The position numbers were made by a program, and so were the translations under genes. From Kuschelorhynchus macadamiae (taxonomy: Eukaryota; Arthropoda; Insecta; Coleoptera; Curculionidae): a DNA stretch of 64,000 bases. The notes under the pieces are model-generated. The model searched no databases. It was given only the letters and a program-made list of their open reading frames with translations, and was not told where the DNA came from. Of this stretch, positions 1-9,530 are shown in pieces. The stretch spans positions 181,001 through 245,000 of the forward strand of contig JAUTXW010005188.1 of the NCBI GenBank assembly GCA_030620095.1, written 5' to 3'. Each line of letters begins with the position of its first letter. Positions within the stretch are counted from its first letter, which is position 1.

Positions 1-509
1 AGTGCATGTGCGGTCATAAGGAGACTGAGACATTGCATATCTCTGTACTGTCTGCGTGCATACTATTTTGGGTATATTCAATCTGTTATGAGCTATGGTA
101 TTGCTTTCTGGGGATTTTCAAGGGAAGCAACACAGATAATACAGAATAATAAGATGTATTTTGGGACTTGGTTATAGGGATTCCTGTAGACAACATTTTT
201 CTAATCCTGACTGTTCCATCTTTGTATTTTGTGTCTTTGGTAATGCTGGTTAGACGTAATCCTAATGATTTCCAACATAACTTTGAAAATTATGGTGCTG
301 ATATGCGCATAACCACACGAAACAGAAATGAGTTGGCGATTCCTGCCCATGTCTCGACTTTTTATGAGAAAGACTCTTATTACATGGCTATAAAGGCCTA
401 TCGATCGCTACCTAATGATATTAAGTCCATACAAGATCTCCATTATTTTAAAAAATCAGTTATAACTTACCCCAAAGAAAAATGTTTCTATTCTTTCAAT
501 TTTACCTAG
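1..509 (+). pseudogene. Reverse transcriptase C-terminal region (broken)
   Basis: Translation near positions 60-115 gives YFGYIQSVMSYGIAFWG, the thumb-region block of Jockey/CR1-type reverse transcriptases. After at least one frameshift the frame closing at 509 carries the usual C-terminal segment, with TTRNRNELAIP followed by YRSLPNDIKSI. The catalytic domain lies outside the window. The frame around 168 opens on TTG, so no start should be inferred. This is a decayed piece of ORF2 and does not encode a working product. Confidence 0.7.
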
Positions 510-823
510 GTCTGTTCTTAAAAGGTGTGGTTTTATTGTTTTATATATGTATATGTGAAATTTTAAATATTCTTGTATGAATTTTTGATTTATTGGTAAA
601 AATTTTTAATTTTTAATTTTAAGTTATGTATACATGTGCTGTTACAATTTTTATTAACACCTTAAATTATAATTACATGCAACTATGCCTAATATTTATT
701 GTATTATGCTCATTTATCTATAGGATCTATATTATTGTAATGTATACTCTCCCCTGACGTTGCTTTGTCACCCATTTGTGATTTTGTTGGCAATAAAGAG
801 GATTATTATTATTATTATTATTA
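1..823 (+). mobile_element. 3' end of a Jockey-like non-LTR retrotransposon
   Basis: The copy enters from the left edge. It holds the end of the reverse-transcriptase ORF, about 290 bp of AT-rich 3' UTR, an AATAAA signal at 792-797 and a terminal (ATT)n tail at 801-823. The tail is typical of target-primed retrotransposition. The same layout, including the ATT tail, recurs at 52930-53580, so both are probably one family. The sequence after the tail resembles the satellite at 12.6 kb, which suggests insertion into a satellite unit. Confidence 0.75.
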
Positions 824-960
824 AGATGGTGGCCAAATAGAATGTTTGTAATCGTGACAAAGTCACCCTCTCAAGTTTTACACATCTTTACATTTTAGCA
901 TCCCTAGATGTCATTTATCTACTCCGTTGATTCACAGATATTCCCCAGATATTAAATTTC
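824..960. repeat. Dispersed unit related to the 12.6-kb satellite
   Basis: The stretch starting AAGATGGTGGCCAAATA and running through TTTGTAATCGTGACAAAGTC and TTAGCATCCCTAGATG matches 12622-12730 closely by eye. It is one unit of the degenerate satellite described there. Confidence 0.6.
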
Positions 961-1317
961 TAAATGGTTTTCGTTAACGATCTTCTTGTTATTAGAGTGG
1001 TGTATTATATGGGGTTAAGAAATATTTACGGACCAACCGAGTAGGTAAAGACTGATAATATGGGTTCCATACAGGATATAAATTGTTGAGACGAATTGAT
1101 GAAATGAAGCCCGTCATCTTATAAATATCGTTGCATGAAATTTATACTTTAAAAAAATATTTTTTTCCAAACATTTACCTCGCTGCAATTTGATTAGAGA
1201 TATCAGGGACTTTAACTTTGTTAGCCCTCTTCTGATCCCTAAAAAGCATAATAAACCAGTAATTACCTATTCAAAATAATGACTTTATAAATAACATCAT
1301 TTATCATCATTCATCGA
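961..1317. other. Unassigned AT-rich stretch
   Basis: No reading frame, RNA gene or repeat boundary could be recognised here. The DNA is AT-rich with several short direct repeats of the type CATTCATTTATCGAATC near 1310-1335. Confidence 0.4.
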
Positions 1318-1534
1318 ATCATTCATTTATCGAATCCTGCAGAACGTGCTCAAGGAACAGTAGCTGATAGTCTCATTCAGCATAACGATTATATTTTAAA
1401 TAAAAAACCTTTTGAAACTAGAACCTCAAATAGGAGTAACATTGTTTTTCTTTGTGACCGATGGGGTCGAAATGTAAATAGGTACATACAAGAAACCTGC
1501 AAACAATTTGAGGTGCAAACAATTATCAAGCCAT
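1318..1534 (+). pseudogene. Possible CR1-type ORF1 fragment (start of esterase-like domain)
   Basis: One plus frame reads SNIVFLCDRWGRNVNRYIQ and then FEVQTIIKP. This resembles the first block of the SGNH/GDSL-like esterase domain in some CR1 ORF1 proteins, where a hydrophobic strand precedes G/C-D and an R-N pair. A comparable block is VLIIGDEV at 21.04 kb. The fragment is cut by the 3' tail of the minus-strand element at 1535. Only about 70 residues remain and identification rests on one block. Confidence 0.35.
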
Positions 1535-1631
1535 ATCAATCAATCAATATATTTATTAAAAAAGCCAATATACATTGGATTTAACATGTCTTAAACAAAT
1601 TATAAATAATGTAAAATAGTAAACTATCAAA

Positions 1632-3340
1632 TCAACCATCCAAGAATTCCTTTACAGAGTAATACGTTCTTTCCACTAGAAAGGCAATAAGTTTCTTCTT
1701 GAACGGTCTTATTGGGAGACTTCTCAAATTTTGGGGAAGATGGTTATAGACTGCGGTGCAAAGATACTTTGGACCCTTTTTATATACAGGCAGGCGGTGC
1801 GACTCAATCAGGATATTTGTTTTAAACCTGGTGTTGTGTTTATGGGCAGCATTTGTGTGGAAGAGATGAGAATGCTTCTTCACAAACATCTCTGCCTCTA
1901 GTATGGCCATTGATGGGAAGGTCAGGATTTGCTTTTTCTGGAAAGAGTTCATGCAGCTTTCTCGTGGCGCTAGTTCGAATATTAATCGGATCAGACGTTT
2001 TTGAAGAACGAATATCCTTTCTCATTCAGTAGATTGGCACCAGAATATAATTAAGTATTTTAAATGGGGATAAGCTAGAGCATAGTACATGTTGGTTAGG
2101 TGACTCATGTCAAAAATTCTTTTTAGATTTCGTATTGCGAAATAAGCGGAATTCAATCTAGCTGCGACGTGATTTATGTGAGTCAACCAATCTAAATGCT
2201 CATCTAACATACATCCCAGAAACTTCAGTGATGGCTCTTTGGCAATCTTTTCCCCTTTGAGGACCAGCTCCAGATCCTGAGTCTTTCTTATTATGGAAAA
2301 TGAGATAACTCGTCTTGGATGAGTTGATGACCAACTGGTTTTTTTGACACCAATGTTGAAAGATATTTAGTATGTCTCTTGCAATGCTTTGGAGTTCTAC
2401 AATAGAGGAAGCCGCAACGACTATGCTCGTATCGTCTGCGAATAGGATTAATTGAGATCTTTCAAACCAGGTATTTATCGAGATTATTTATAAAGTCTAT
2501 AAACAATAGCGGTGATAAAGCCGAGCCCTGTGGGACTCCCAGCGGGCACAGTCTTGGTGAAGAGGTCTCGCTCTCAAGCCTAATCACCATTTCACGTTCT
2601 GTGAGGTAAGATTGCACCCACTTATTACATGGTCCACAGATGCCCATAGCTTCAAGCTTCGACACCAGATGCCCAGGGGCCACACAATCGAGAGCCCTTG
2701 TTAAGTCAAAAAATAGGCCCAACACCAGCCCCGAACTATCTAACTCCCGGTACACCAGGTCAAGAAGTGCAAATGCTGCAGTCGAGGTGTCTAAGTTTGG
2801 TCTGAAACCATGTTGACATGCACTTAAAGCTTTGTTGGTTTCCCAGAATTTAGAGATTCTGAATTTTATATTTTTTTCGAACGGTTTGCTAAAGGAGGAA
2901 ATCACGGACACGCGTCGGTAATTTTGCATAAGCTGGGGATTGCCCTTTTTGTAAATCGGCACTATACAAGAATATTTGAGTTTACTTGGGAAGTTATCAG
3001 CTTTAACAGAAGTGTTGAAAAAGTAAGTTAATGGTGCAGCAATAATATCAATACAATTTTTTATGGCTGAGATTGGTACTTCATCTAAGCCGCTTGAGTG
3101 TTTGCATGGCATTGACTTTAGTGTTTCCTTGGTTTCCAGCTTTGTGATATTCCAAAAGTAAAATGACTACTGTAAACTAGTTGGCATTGTACATTGTTCA
3201 TTGCGATTCAGATTATGGGAATCTAGAGTCTTCTCAGCAATTGAAGCAAAGTATTCGCAGAAAGCCTCCCGAACCACATGCACTTCCTGCAAAACCACCT
3301 TCACATAGGGTATCTTATTGGCTAGACTTTGAACATTTGC
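1632..3340 (-). pseudogene. ORF2 with endonuclease deleted; reverse transcriptase present
   Basis: The frame begins with an endonuclease start, IIHANVQSLANKIPYVKVVL, and jumps within a few residues into EAFCEYFASIAEKTL, which belongs just before the reverse transcriptase. The RT blocks then follow in order: NYRRVSVIS, FDLTRALDCVAP, GVPQGSALSPLLF (about 2540) and FADDTSIVVAAS (about 2437, in another frame). The thumb is at 2022-2210 and the C-terminus at 1632-1952. Frames change at least three times. Catalytic aspartates of the FADD box are still legible. Known ORF2 proteins are near 900-1000 residues; about a third is missing here. Confidence 0.7.
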
Positions 3341-3389
3341 ATGGATGATGTTTATTACTTTATATGGGCTTATTGCCGTTGTAGAGCTC

Positions 3390-4453
3390 TTCGGCGTGGT
3401 TGAAATTTTCGAAAATTTTTATGTCTATTGTTTCTCGGTGTACTGTTGCCCGTTGTTCCGTCGCTGCTTCCCTGTCTATAGTTATCATAATAAACTCCCA
3501 TTGGCCAGAAATCCGGAGCTAGATGTTGCATTTCTAGATGTTTTGGTACTCCAACTTTAAAGCTAACGCTCCTTGGATTTTTAAATTTCGAATTTTATTT
3601 TAAGCATCGGCTTGAATCACGATACTCTTCCCCCAATAGTTCTAAAATGTGTTTATCTTTTGTATTGGCGTCTAAGTTGGAGATATAGATCCAGGCTAGG
3701 TCCATGTTTGGACGACCTATATTCGGGTTTGCTATTTTTATGAGGTTACTAACCTTGCCCTTTGATACTCTGCCTGTTTTACCAATTTCGCCATTTTTAT
3801 AGGTCGGTTTTGAAAGTGGAATTTTGTTTGTTTCCTTCTCAATATCTGAGCTACGCTGATGCACGTCAGCATATTCCCCTGCCGGGTTTGCCGAGCTGAG
3901 CTTTTCTTCTATTTTGTTTTCAAGAAGTTGAAGACCTTCCTTTGTGGTTTCTCTAAGGTCCTTAAGTTCGGTCTGCAAGACCTGCAGTTTTTGTTCTAGA
4001 ATATTGAGCGATTCAGGGACTTCCTTGTTTGCATCTCTACTGGAATTATTGGATTTGGGGTCATCTTGAGTAAGCGATTCGCTAACCGATTGGCTTCTAC
4101 GAGTGGATACCGAGCTTTGTTTCATGATCGTTCCATTTGTTTCTTCATAGTAGTTTGAACGTTTCTGTGGCTCCGTGTATTTACTTTCTAGTTTTAGTCT
4201 CTGTTTCCTTTCTGTTTTAATCATTTCTTCATACTTTTCTATAAGTTTCTTTTCGTTTTCCTTGAGTTTCTGCACCTCGATGTAAGAGGCCTCAGAGTAG
4301 TTTTTTTTTACAAATTTCTGAGCCAAAAACCGTTGTTTCATCTAGTTTTGTAATTGTTGACATACGTTCTCCGCAGCTTTTGTGGAAAATATTCTTACAG
4401 GTAACACAGAAGATGCTTGTTAAGTCCTTTCTGCAACACTTGAAGACAGCCAT
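3390..4453 (-). pseudogene. Non-LTR ORF1: zinc finger + coiled coil + RRM-like end
   Basis: The ATG at 4453 opens MAVFKCCRKDLTSIFCVTC followed by FHKSCGER, a half-PHD zinc-binding pattern (CC, CxxC, HxxC). The frame is then shifted at a run of eight A residues near 4305. It continues as a long acidic/basic coiled coil (4341-3850), a low-complexity linker, and a C-terminal part with AWIYISNLDANTKD resembling the RRM/FP-type RNA-binding fold of Jockey-group ORF1 proteins. A second frameshift near 3600 leads to VGVPKHLEMQHLAPDFWP. The protein would coat the element RNA. Two frameshifts make it a pseudogene. Confidence 0.65.
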
Positions 4454-4560
4454 CTTAACCACTCCTTTTTCTGTAATTCAGCCCACTTTTCACAATGGCA
4501 ACGTTGCACGACGGCGGAACACTTGATAATTTCCGAGTCCCCGCCTATGGCTCGCGGCAT

Positions 4561-4855
4561 ATGTAGCCAATTTCGATATGTAGAAAAAAGGAGAAAAGGC
4601 GTTGGACGCTATAACCTTACTTTTGAATGTGAAATTTAGCGGAAATTTGAAAATTTTATTATTGATTTTAACGGATTAATCTTCTAATCTCGAGTTTGTC
4701 TTTACTTGTGGATCAAGAAAATGTGGTTCCTCGGTACACGCTTTGATTTTAAATATTTAGTGATTTTTAACGTATATTGTGAACACTTTCAGCAGACAGA
4801 AAAACAACAGCAACACATGCTCTGACAGAAACGAACTGATTCATATGCAAATTTT
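4561..4855. other. Probable 5' UTR of the minus-strand element / unassigned
   Basis: No reading frame is supported. Its position directly upstream of ORF1 suggests 5' UTR of the copy ending at 4560, but no boundary or target duplication was found. Confidence 0.3.
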
Positions 4856-4859
4856 GACA

Positions 4860-5361
4860 ATGCTGAGGCTTTTACAAAGGATCTTACTTTTGATGATCAT
4901 GTAATTATTTTAGCAGGTTTGAATGACTTAAAAAAAATAAATCTTATTCTTTCAAAAAATATAATGATATATTTAGTTCTCTAAGCCATACCAATATTAT
5001 ATTAATTTCAATTCCTTTTTTAAATAATAATACTAGAATTAATAATGATATTTTTAAATATAATAATAAATTGCACAATTTTGTGTTAAAATTGAATCAG
5101 TACTCACAGGGTAAGATATCCTTCTTGGACTTTAATGACACTCGGGGCCTACCAATGGGTAAAAGAAGCTTTATATATAATTTGATTACCATTATTGATT
5201 CTCCCAAAAGAGGTTCGAATTTGTTATTTGTAAAATTAACTGAGGCAATTCAGGAAAACAACATTTTGGATAGCAGTGACAAAGCTTCCCAGTCAGCTTT
5301 AAACATTTATTCTCAGGAAACTTTTTTAAGACCACAATTGGAGACAGTTGTCTCACTTTAA
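4860..5361 (+). pseudogene. CR1-type ORF1 C-terminus with esterase-like domain
   Basis: Frames in this stretch read DDHVIILAGLNDLKK, then HTNIILISIPFLNNN, then FLDFNDTRGLPMGKRS. The pattern of a G-x-N-D block, a second hydrophobic strand and a late D resembles SGNH-fold esterase domains described in CR1 ORF1 proteins. The 5071-5361 part is one open frame; upstream parts need two frame changes. ORF1 runs into the ORF2 frame at 5361, where the ORF1 stop and an ORF2 ATG meet (TAATG). This arrangement is common for coupled ORFs in these elements. Confidence 0.5.
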
Positions 5362-8035
5362 TGTCTTTGAATGTCCAGTCTATTAGGTCGAAGCCTGATG
5401 AATTGTTTGTATTTCTGGGTTGTCTTAATTATCCTAGTATAGTATTTTTGTGTGAACACTGGCTAAAACGCAATGAACCAATCTTTCTGCCAGGCTATTT
5501 TGTTTTTGACACTGTAGTTCTGAGTATAGTCACGGCGGCACTATTATCTTTGTTAACGAGCAATTATTTAATTCCGGTGATTTTGAACGTGTCACAACAT
5601 TTGATACTTTGCTTGAGGAGAAAGTATTTGAATTTTCCACTATTTTCTCGTCAAAGTTAAATTTATATATTTCTCTCTATAGAGCGCCATCCAGTAATTT
5701 TAATTACTTCTTACTTAAGTTGAAAACTGTACTCTCCCAATTCCCTGTTAATGCTCGTATCATTGTATGTGGTGACTTTAATGTGAATTATCTAGCCTCC
5801 TGTGATAATAACACCCAACATTTGAATTATCTGTTGCTCTCTTATAATTTAAAAATGCATGTTACATATCCAACAAGAATAACCTTACACTCTGCAACTT
5901 TGATTGATTATGTTTGTACAAATTTTGTATCAGGTGGCTTTGATTGTTAGGTTGTCAGTGCTAGTGTTTTAGATCATGAAGCTACTTTGTGTACATTTAA
6001 GATTAAACATAAGTTAATGAATAGGCATAGTAGGAAGGGCAGACTTTTTTCTAAAAAAAACTATGACAGATTTGCATGTTTATGTCGTGGTGCTTGTTGG
6101 CAAAGTGTACTCAATTCTGAGGATCCACTGCAGCTTTTTCATACCAGACTCGTTCAGATTTTCAATAATTCTATTGTCTATAATCCTATTGTAAATATAA
6201 AGATAAAAAATAAAAAACCTTGGGTGACACAAGGCATTAAAATTTCAACAAAAAACTTATGATCCTTACATTACCTTAGAAAGTACTATATTTACAATCA
6301 CAGCTTCTGTGAGTATTTTAATGAGTACCGTAACATCTATCGAAGGACAATTAAAGCTGCAAAACAATGCTATTAGAGAGGCAGACTACAAAAGTCTAAA
6401 AACAAACTGAAGGAATCATGGAAAATAGTAAATGAACTCCGTGAAAAAAATAATTGCCATCGTGCTGGTAAGAAAGTATCATCGGAGAGCCTTAATGAAT
6501 TTTATTGTCTGTATTATTCCTTCTTTTTGGAGCCTACAACTCCAATTGAATTAAAGGAAATATTTACTCAAACAAAAAATAAATATTCTTCGGGCTGGGA
6601 CGGAGTGGCGGTGAAAATATTTTTGGAACTTCCATGTAATGTGTTAAATGTTTTATCTGAGGTTATCAATGTGTCTTTTGTGTCGGGTGTGTTCCCCTGT
6701 TGCCTAAAAAAAGCTAATATTATACCTCTGTTTAAAGGTGGAGATACTACTTTAATATCAAATTACCGACTCATTGCCCTTTTGCCAACATCATCAAAGA
6801 TTGTCGAGAAACTTGTTAAGAAACGTATGATCACTTTTATGGAAAAGCACAAGATTCTGAGTACAGCGCAGTTCGGTTTTCAAACGAGAAAAAATACAAC
6901 TGAAGCGATTTTCTCCTTTCTGGAATCTCTTTACTTGTGTCTGAACGATAAGGAATCAGCTGCTGCAGTTTTCTGCGACTTGTCCAAAGCTTTCAACTGC
7001 GTCAATCATAACATTCTTTTGGAAAAATTACAAATTTATGGTTTTAGAGGCAATTGTCTGAAATGGTTTGAATCATATCTAACCAACAGAGTTCAATGTG
7101 TTTCACATGATGGCTGCACTTCTAGCCAGAAAACAATCATGTGGTGTGCCTCAAGGGTAAGTTTTATTTTTATTATATATTAATGATATAGTTAGTTTGG
7201 ACATAGCAGGTAAGGTCACCCTGTTTGCCGACGATGCCACTGTGTTGTGGCATAATAGTGATCATAATAAACTTAGCGATTTGATTACTTCTGATTTAAT
7301 AAAGATTAAACAATGGTACAATGCCAATTACTTGACCCTTAACGTTGACAAAACCCGTGTGATGTCGTTTAAGTGTCATCTAAGCGATGTGATTCTTGAA
7401 AGCAAACCCTTAAAAAACTTAAAGGAAAATAAATTCTTGGGTATTTGGCTTGACAATGACCTAAAGTTTGCAGCCCATATAATTGCATTATGTCCTAAGT
7501 TAGCATCTGGTTGTTATGCTTTGAGAGTTATTAGCAACCAGCTTGACCCTACAATTGCCAGAAGTGCTTATTTTGCTCTCGTAGAATCCCATTTAAGGTA
7601 TGGTGTTTGTTTTTGGGGATCATGCACAGAGCAGCTCTTTAATAGTGTTTTTGTGTTGCAGAAAAGAGCAATAAGATATTTATGTAAAGCTAATGTCCAG
7701 GACTCTTGTAAACCATTATTTGTATGTGAAAAAATTTTAACGCTAGCATGTATTTTTATTCTTGAGACCTCATGTCTTATGCACAAGAAATTTAAAACTG
7801 AAATTCCTTCCCAGAAAGAGTTTCTCGTCGTTCCAACAGTATTCCACTGCCTATTCCGCACTCAGCTCAAGCAAAAAAATCTGTAATATATAATAGCAAA
7901 GCCATTTTTAATCATTTGCCAGTGAGCATCAGGCAGATACAGAGTGAATGCCTTTTTAAAAACAAACTTAAATCATTTTTAATTGATAAGCCCTTCTATA
8001 GCGTGTCAGAGTTTTTCCAAAAACATTTTAATTGA
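5361..8035 (+). pseudogene. ORF2: APE endonuclease + reverse transcriptase (frameshifted)
   Basis: Endonuclease: MSLNVQSIRSKPDELFVF at 5361, the Glu block CEHWLKRNEP, YRAPSSNFNY, and the GDFNVNY catalytic block near 5772; an LDHEAT block follows near 5975. Reverse transcriptase: KKANIIPLFKGGD and NYRLIALLPTSSKIVEK (6750), FCDLSKAFNCVNH (6970), a damaged VPQG box near 7145, and FADDATVLWHNSD at 7217. The thumb LRYGVCFWGS and C-terminus reach 8035. At least five frame changes are needed, for example around 5600, 5950, 6260 and 7150. The protein would nick target DNA and copy element RNA. Confidence 0.7.
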
Positions 8036-8457
8036 TTTTATTATTAAATCTTCAAAAAAATTTTTTTCTTTTAATTTTGTGATGTATTTTAACATATTTA
8101 CAATTTTATTTCTTGACAAATTTATGTATTGTTTATTTTTACTTTATTTATTCATTTATTTACGTTTGTATTAGTTCATTTTTACATTTATTTATGTTAA
8201 TTGACTTTTTTTCATATAATTATAATTATTTATATTGGTCCCCATTATTTGGGTGCTTAATTATTTGAGTGTTTATTATTTTTTCTTTTTGGAAATCTAT
8301 TATGAACCAACTAAAAGCTTGCTTCTTGTATGTTGCTTTGTGTTATTGTATTTTTTTTAGACAAATAATTTGTTGTTCTTTTAAAATTGTATTTTGTTTC
8401 TCAGCTTTGTCAATGAGTTTTACTTCTGACAATAAAGCATGTTTTGAATTTGAATAA

Positions 8458-8941
8458 CCCAGTAAATAACTTACTTCCATTTGTTCTTCATAAATAATTT
8501 TTTACTTTTCCTATGACGTGATATTTTTAAGTTTCTGCCCATTTTTTAAGTTATTATATTCAAAGAAATATAACGCAGCACAATAGCACCGAACATTAAC
8601 AAGACAAGAAGGGGCACAGTCCGTCAGAACTTTTATGCTTTGCTTACAAAAACGCGCCAAGGAATCTGACAAATTCGTACAGCTGCCCATGTTTTTACGA
8701 ACTTGATACAAACCGCTAGCAATTAAAAAGAATAAACGTTCACTTACCGGGGTGATTTAAAAACGAGTTTAAAAATATCTATCCATAGTTGTTATTGTCA
8801 CCTATTTTGCTTTTTATGTATTAAAAGAAAAACGGAGAAAACGTCAAGTTGTTTTAATTCATAGATCGTAATATAATTATAAAAAGTACTGTTTGTAAAA
8901 ATTAAGTAAAAAAGGAAATTAATTGTTAAAAATTTTATTCT
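8458..8941. other. Unassigned intergenic stretch
   Basis: A minus frame at 8511-8711 (66 codons) matches nothing recognisable. The rest is AT-rich spacer leading into the satellite-like unit at 8942. No element boundary is visible apart from the retrotransposon tail on the left. Confidence 0.4.
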
Positions 8942-8994
8942 AAGATGACTGAACAAAATGGCGGCTTAATAAAGTATTTAAAAATTCAGCCTAG
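8942..8994. repeat. Satellite half-unit left of the 9.0-12.5 kb retroelement
   Basis: TAAGATGACTGAACAAAATGGCGGC followed by an AATAAAGTATTTAAAAA stretch matches the core of the degenerate satellite units at 12869 and 13000. It is cut by the 3' tail of the minus-strand element; the remainder of the satellite resumes at about 12560. Confidence 0.6.
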
Positions 8995-9217
8995 TCATAG
9001 TCATAGTCAATAAGCTTTATTGACGTTCCTATTTACAAAGCTAAAAAAAAACACAAAAACAAAAATATATACACAAAAGAGAATATAAAAACAAAGGAAA
9101 GAAATATATACAAAGTTAAAAAAAAGACAAAAATGTATAAAAAGGTCAATTTACATACAGAGAGAAGTATCTGAATGTAATAACACTCAGACACTAGTCC
9201 ACTAGAAACAATACAAC

Positions 9218-9219
<2 letters not shown>

Positions 9220-9273
<54 letters not shown>
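9220..9273. repeat. (TA)n microsatellite in a retroelement 3' UTR
   Basis: Uninterrupted AT dinucleotides of about 54 bp. They are followed at 9305-9365 by CATA/CATATA-rich sequence, all inside the 3' UTR of the minus-strand element. Confidence 0.9.
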
Positions 9274-9274
<1 letters not shown>

Positions 9275-9530
9275 CACTAGCAATAATACATAATAAAAAA
9301 ATAACGTAAATACATATACATATACATACATACATATACATATGAACATACAGATACATACATGAAATGACCTAAAAAAGTATCATTTAGTTGAATAGTA
9401 AAAAAAAACACAAAAATGAAATCAACAGTATTAAGTCAACGAAATAGTCAACCAAGAATGTAACATAAACCATCAACAAACTATAACTCATCTCCATAAT
9501 ATTCATCCAATTGGTAATAAGCTTTGTCAA

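Larger units (their letters stand above)
1535..4560 (-). mobile_element. CR1-like non-LTR retrotransposon lacking most of its endonuclease
   Basis: Read on the minus strand, the copy has ORF1 (zinc finger plus coiled coil), a short start of the endonuclease, the complete reverse-transcriptase region and a 3' tail of ATTG repeats (1535-1548 on plus reads ATCAATCAATCAAT). The 5' boundary is not sharp; ORF1 starts at 4453 and the UTR may run to about 4560 or beyond. About 300 codons of endonuclease and linker are missing at about 3290. Confidence 0.75.
4856..8457 (+). mobile_element. CR1-like non-LTR retrotransposon, 5' truncated in ORF1
   Basis: The order on plus is an ORF1 esterase end, ORF2 endonuclease, reverse transcriptase, an AT-rich 3' UTR of about 420 bp, AATAAAG at 8431 and a tail GTTTTGAATTTGAA at 8441-8454. 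The TTTGAA-type tail is shared in kind with the copy at 35.5 kb. ORF2 resembles the copies at 9.0-12.5 kb and 48.0-48.9 kb most closely (shared VLWHN/ILWHD block after the active site). Multiple frameshifts show it is dead. Confidence 0.75.
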
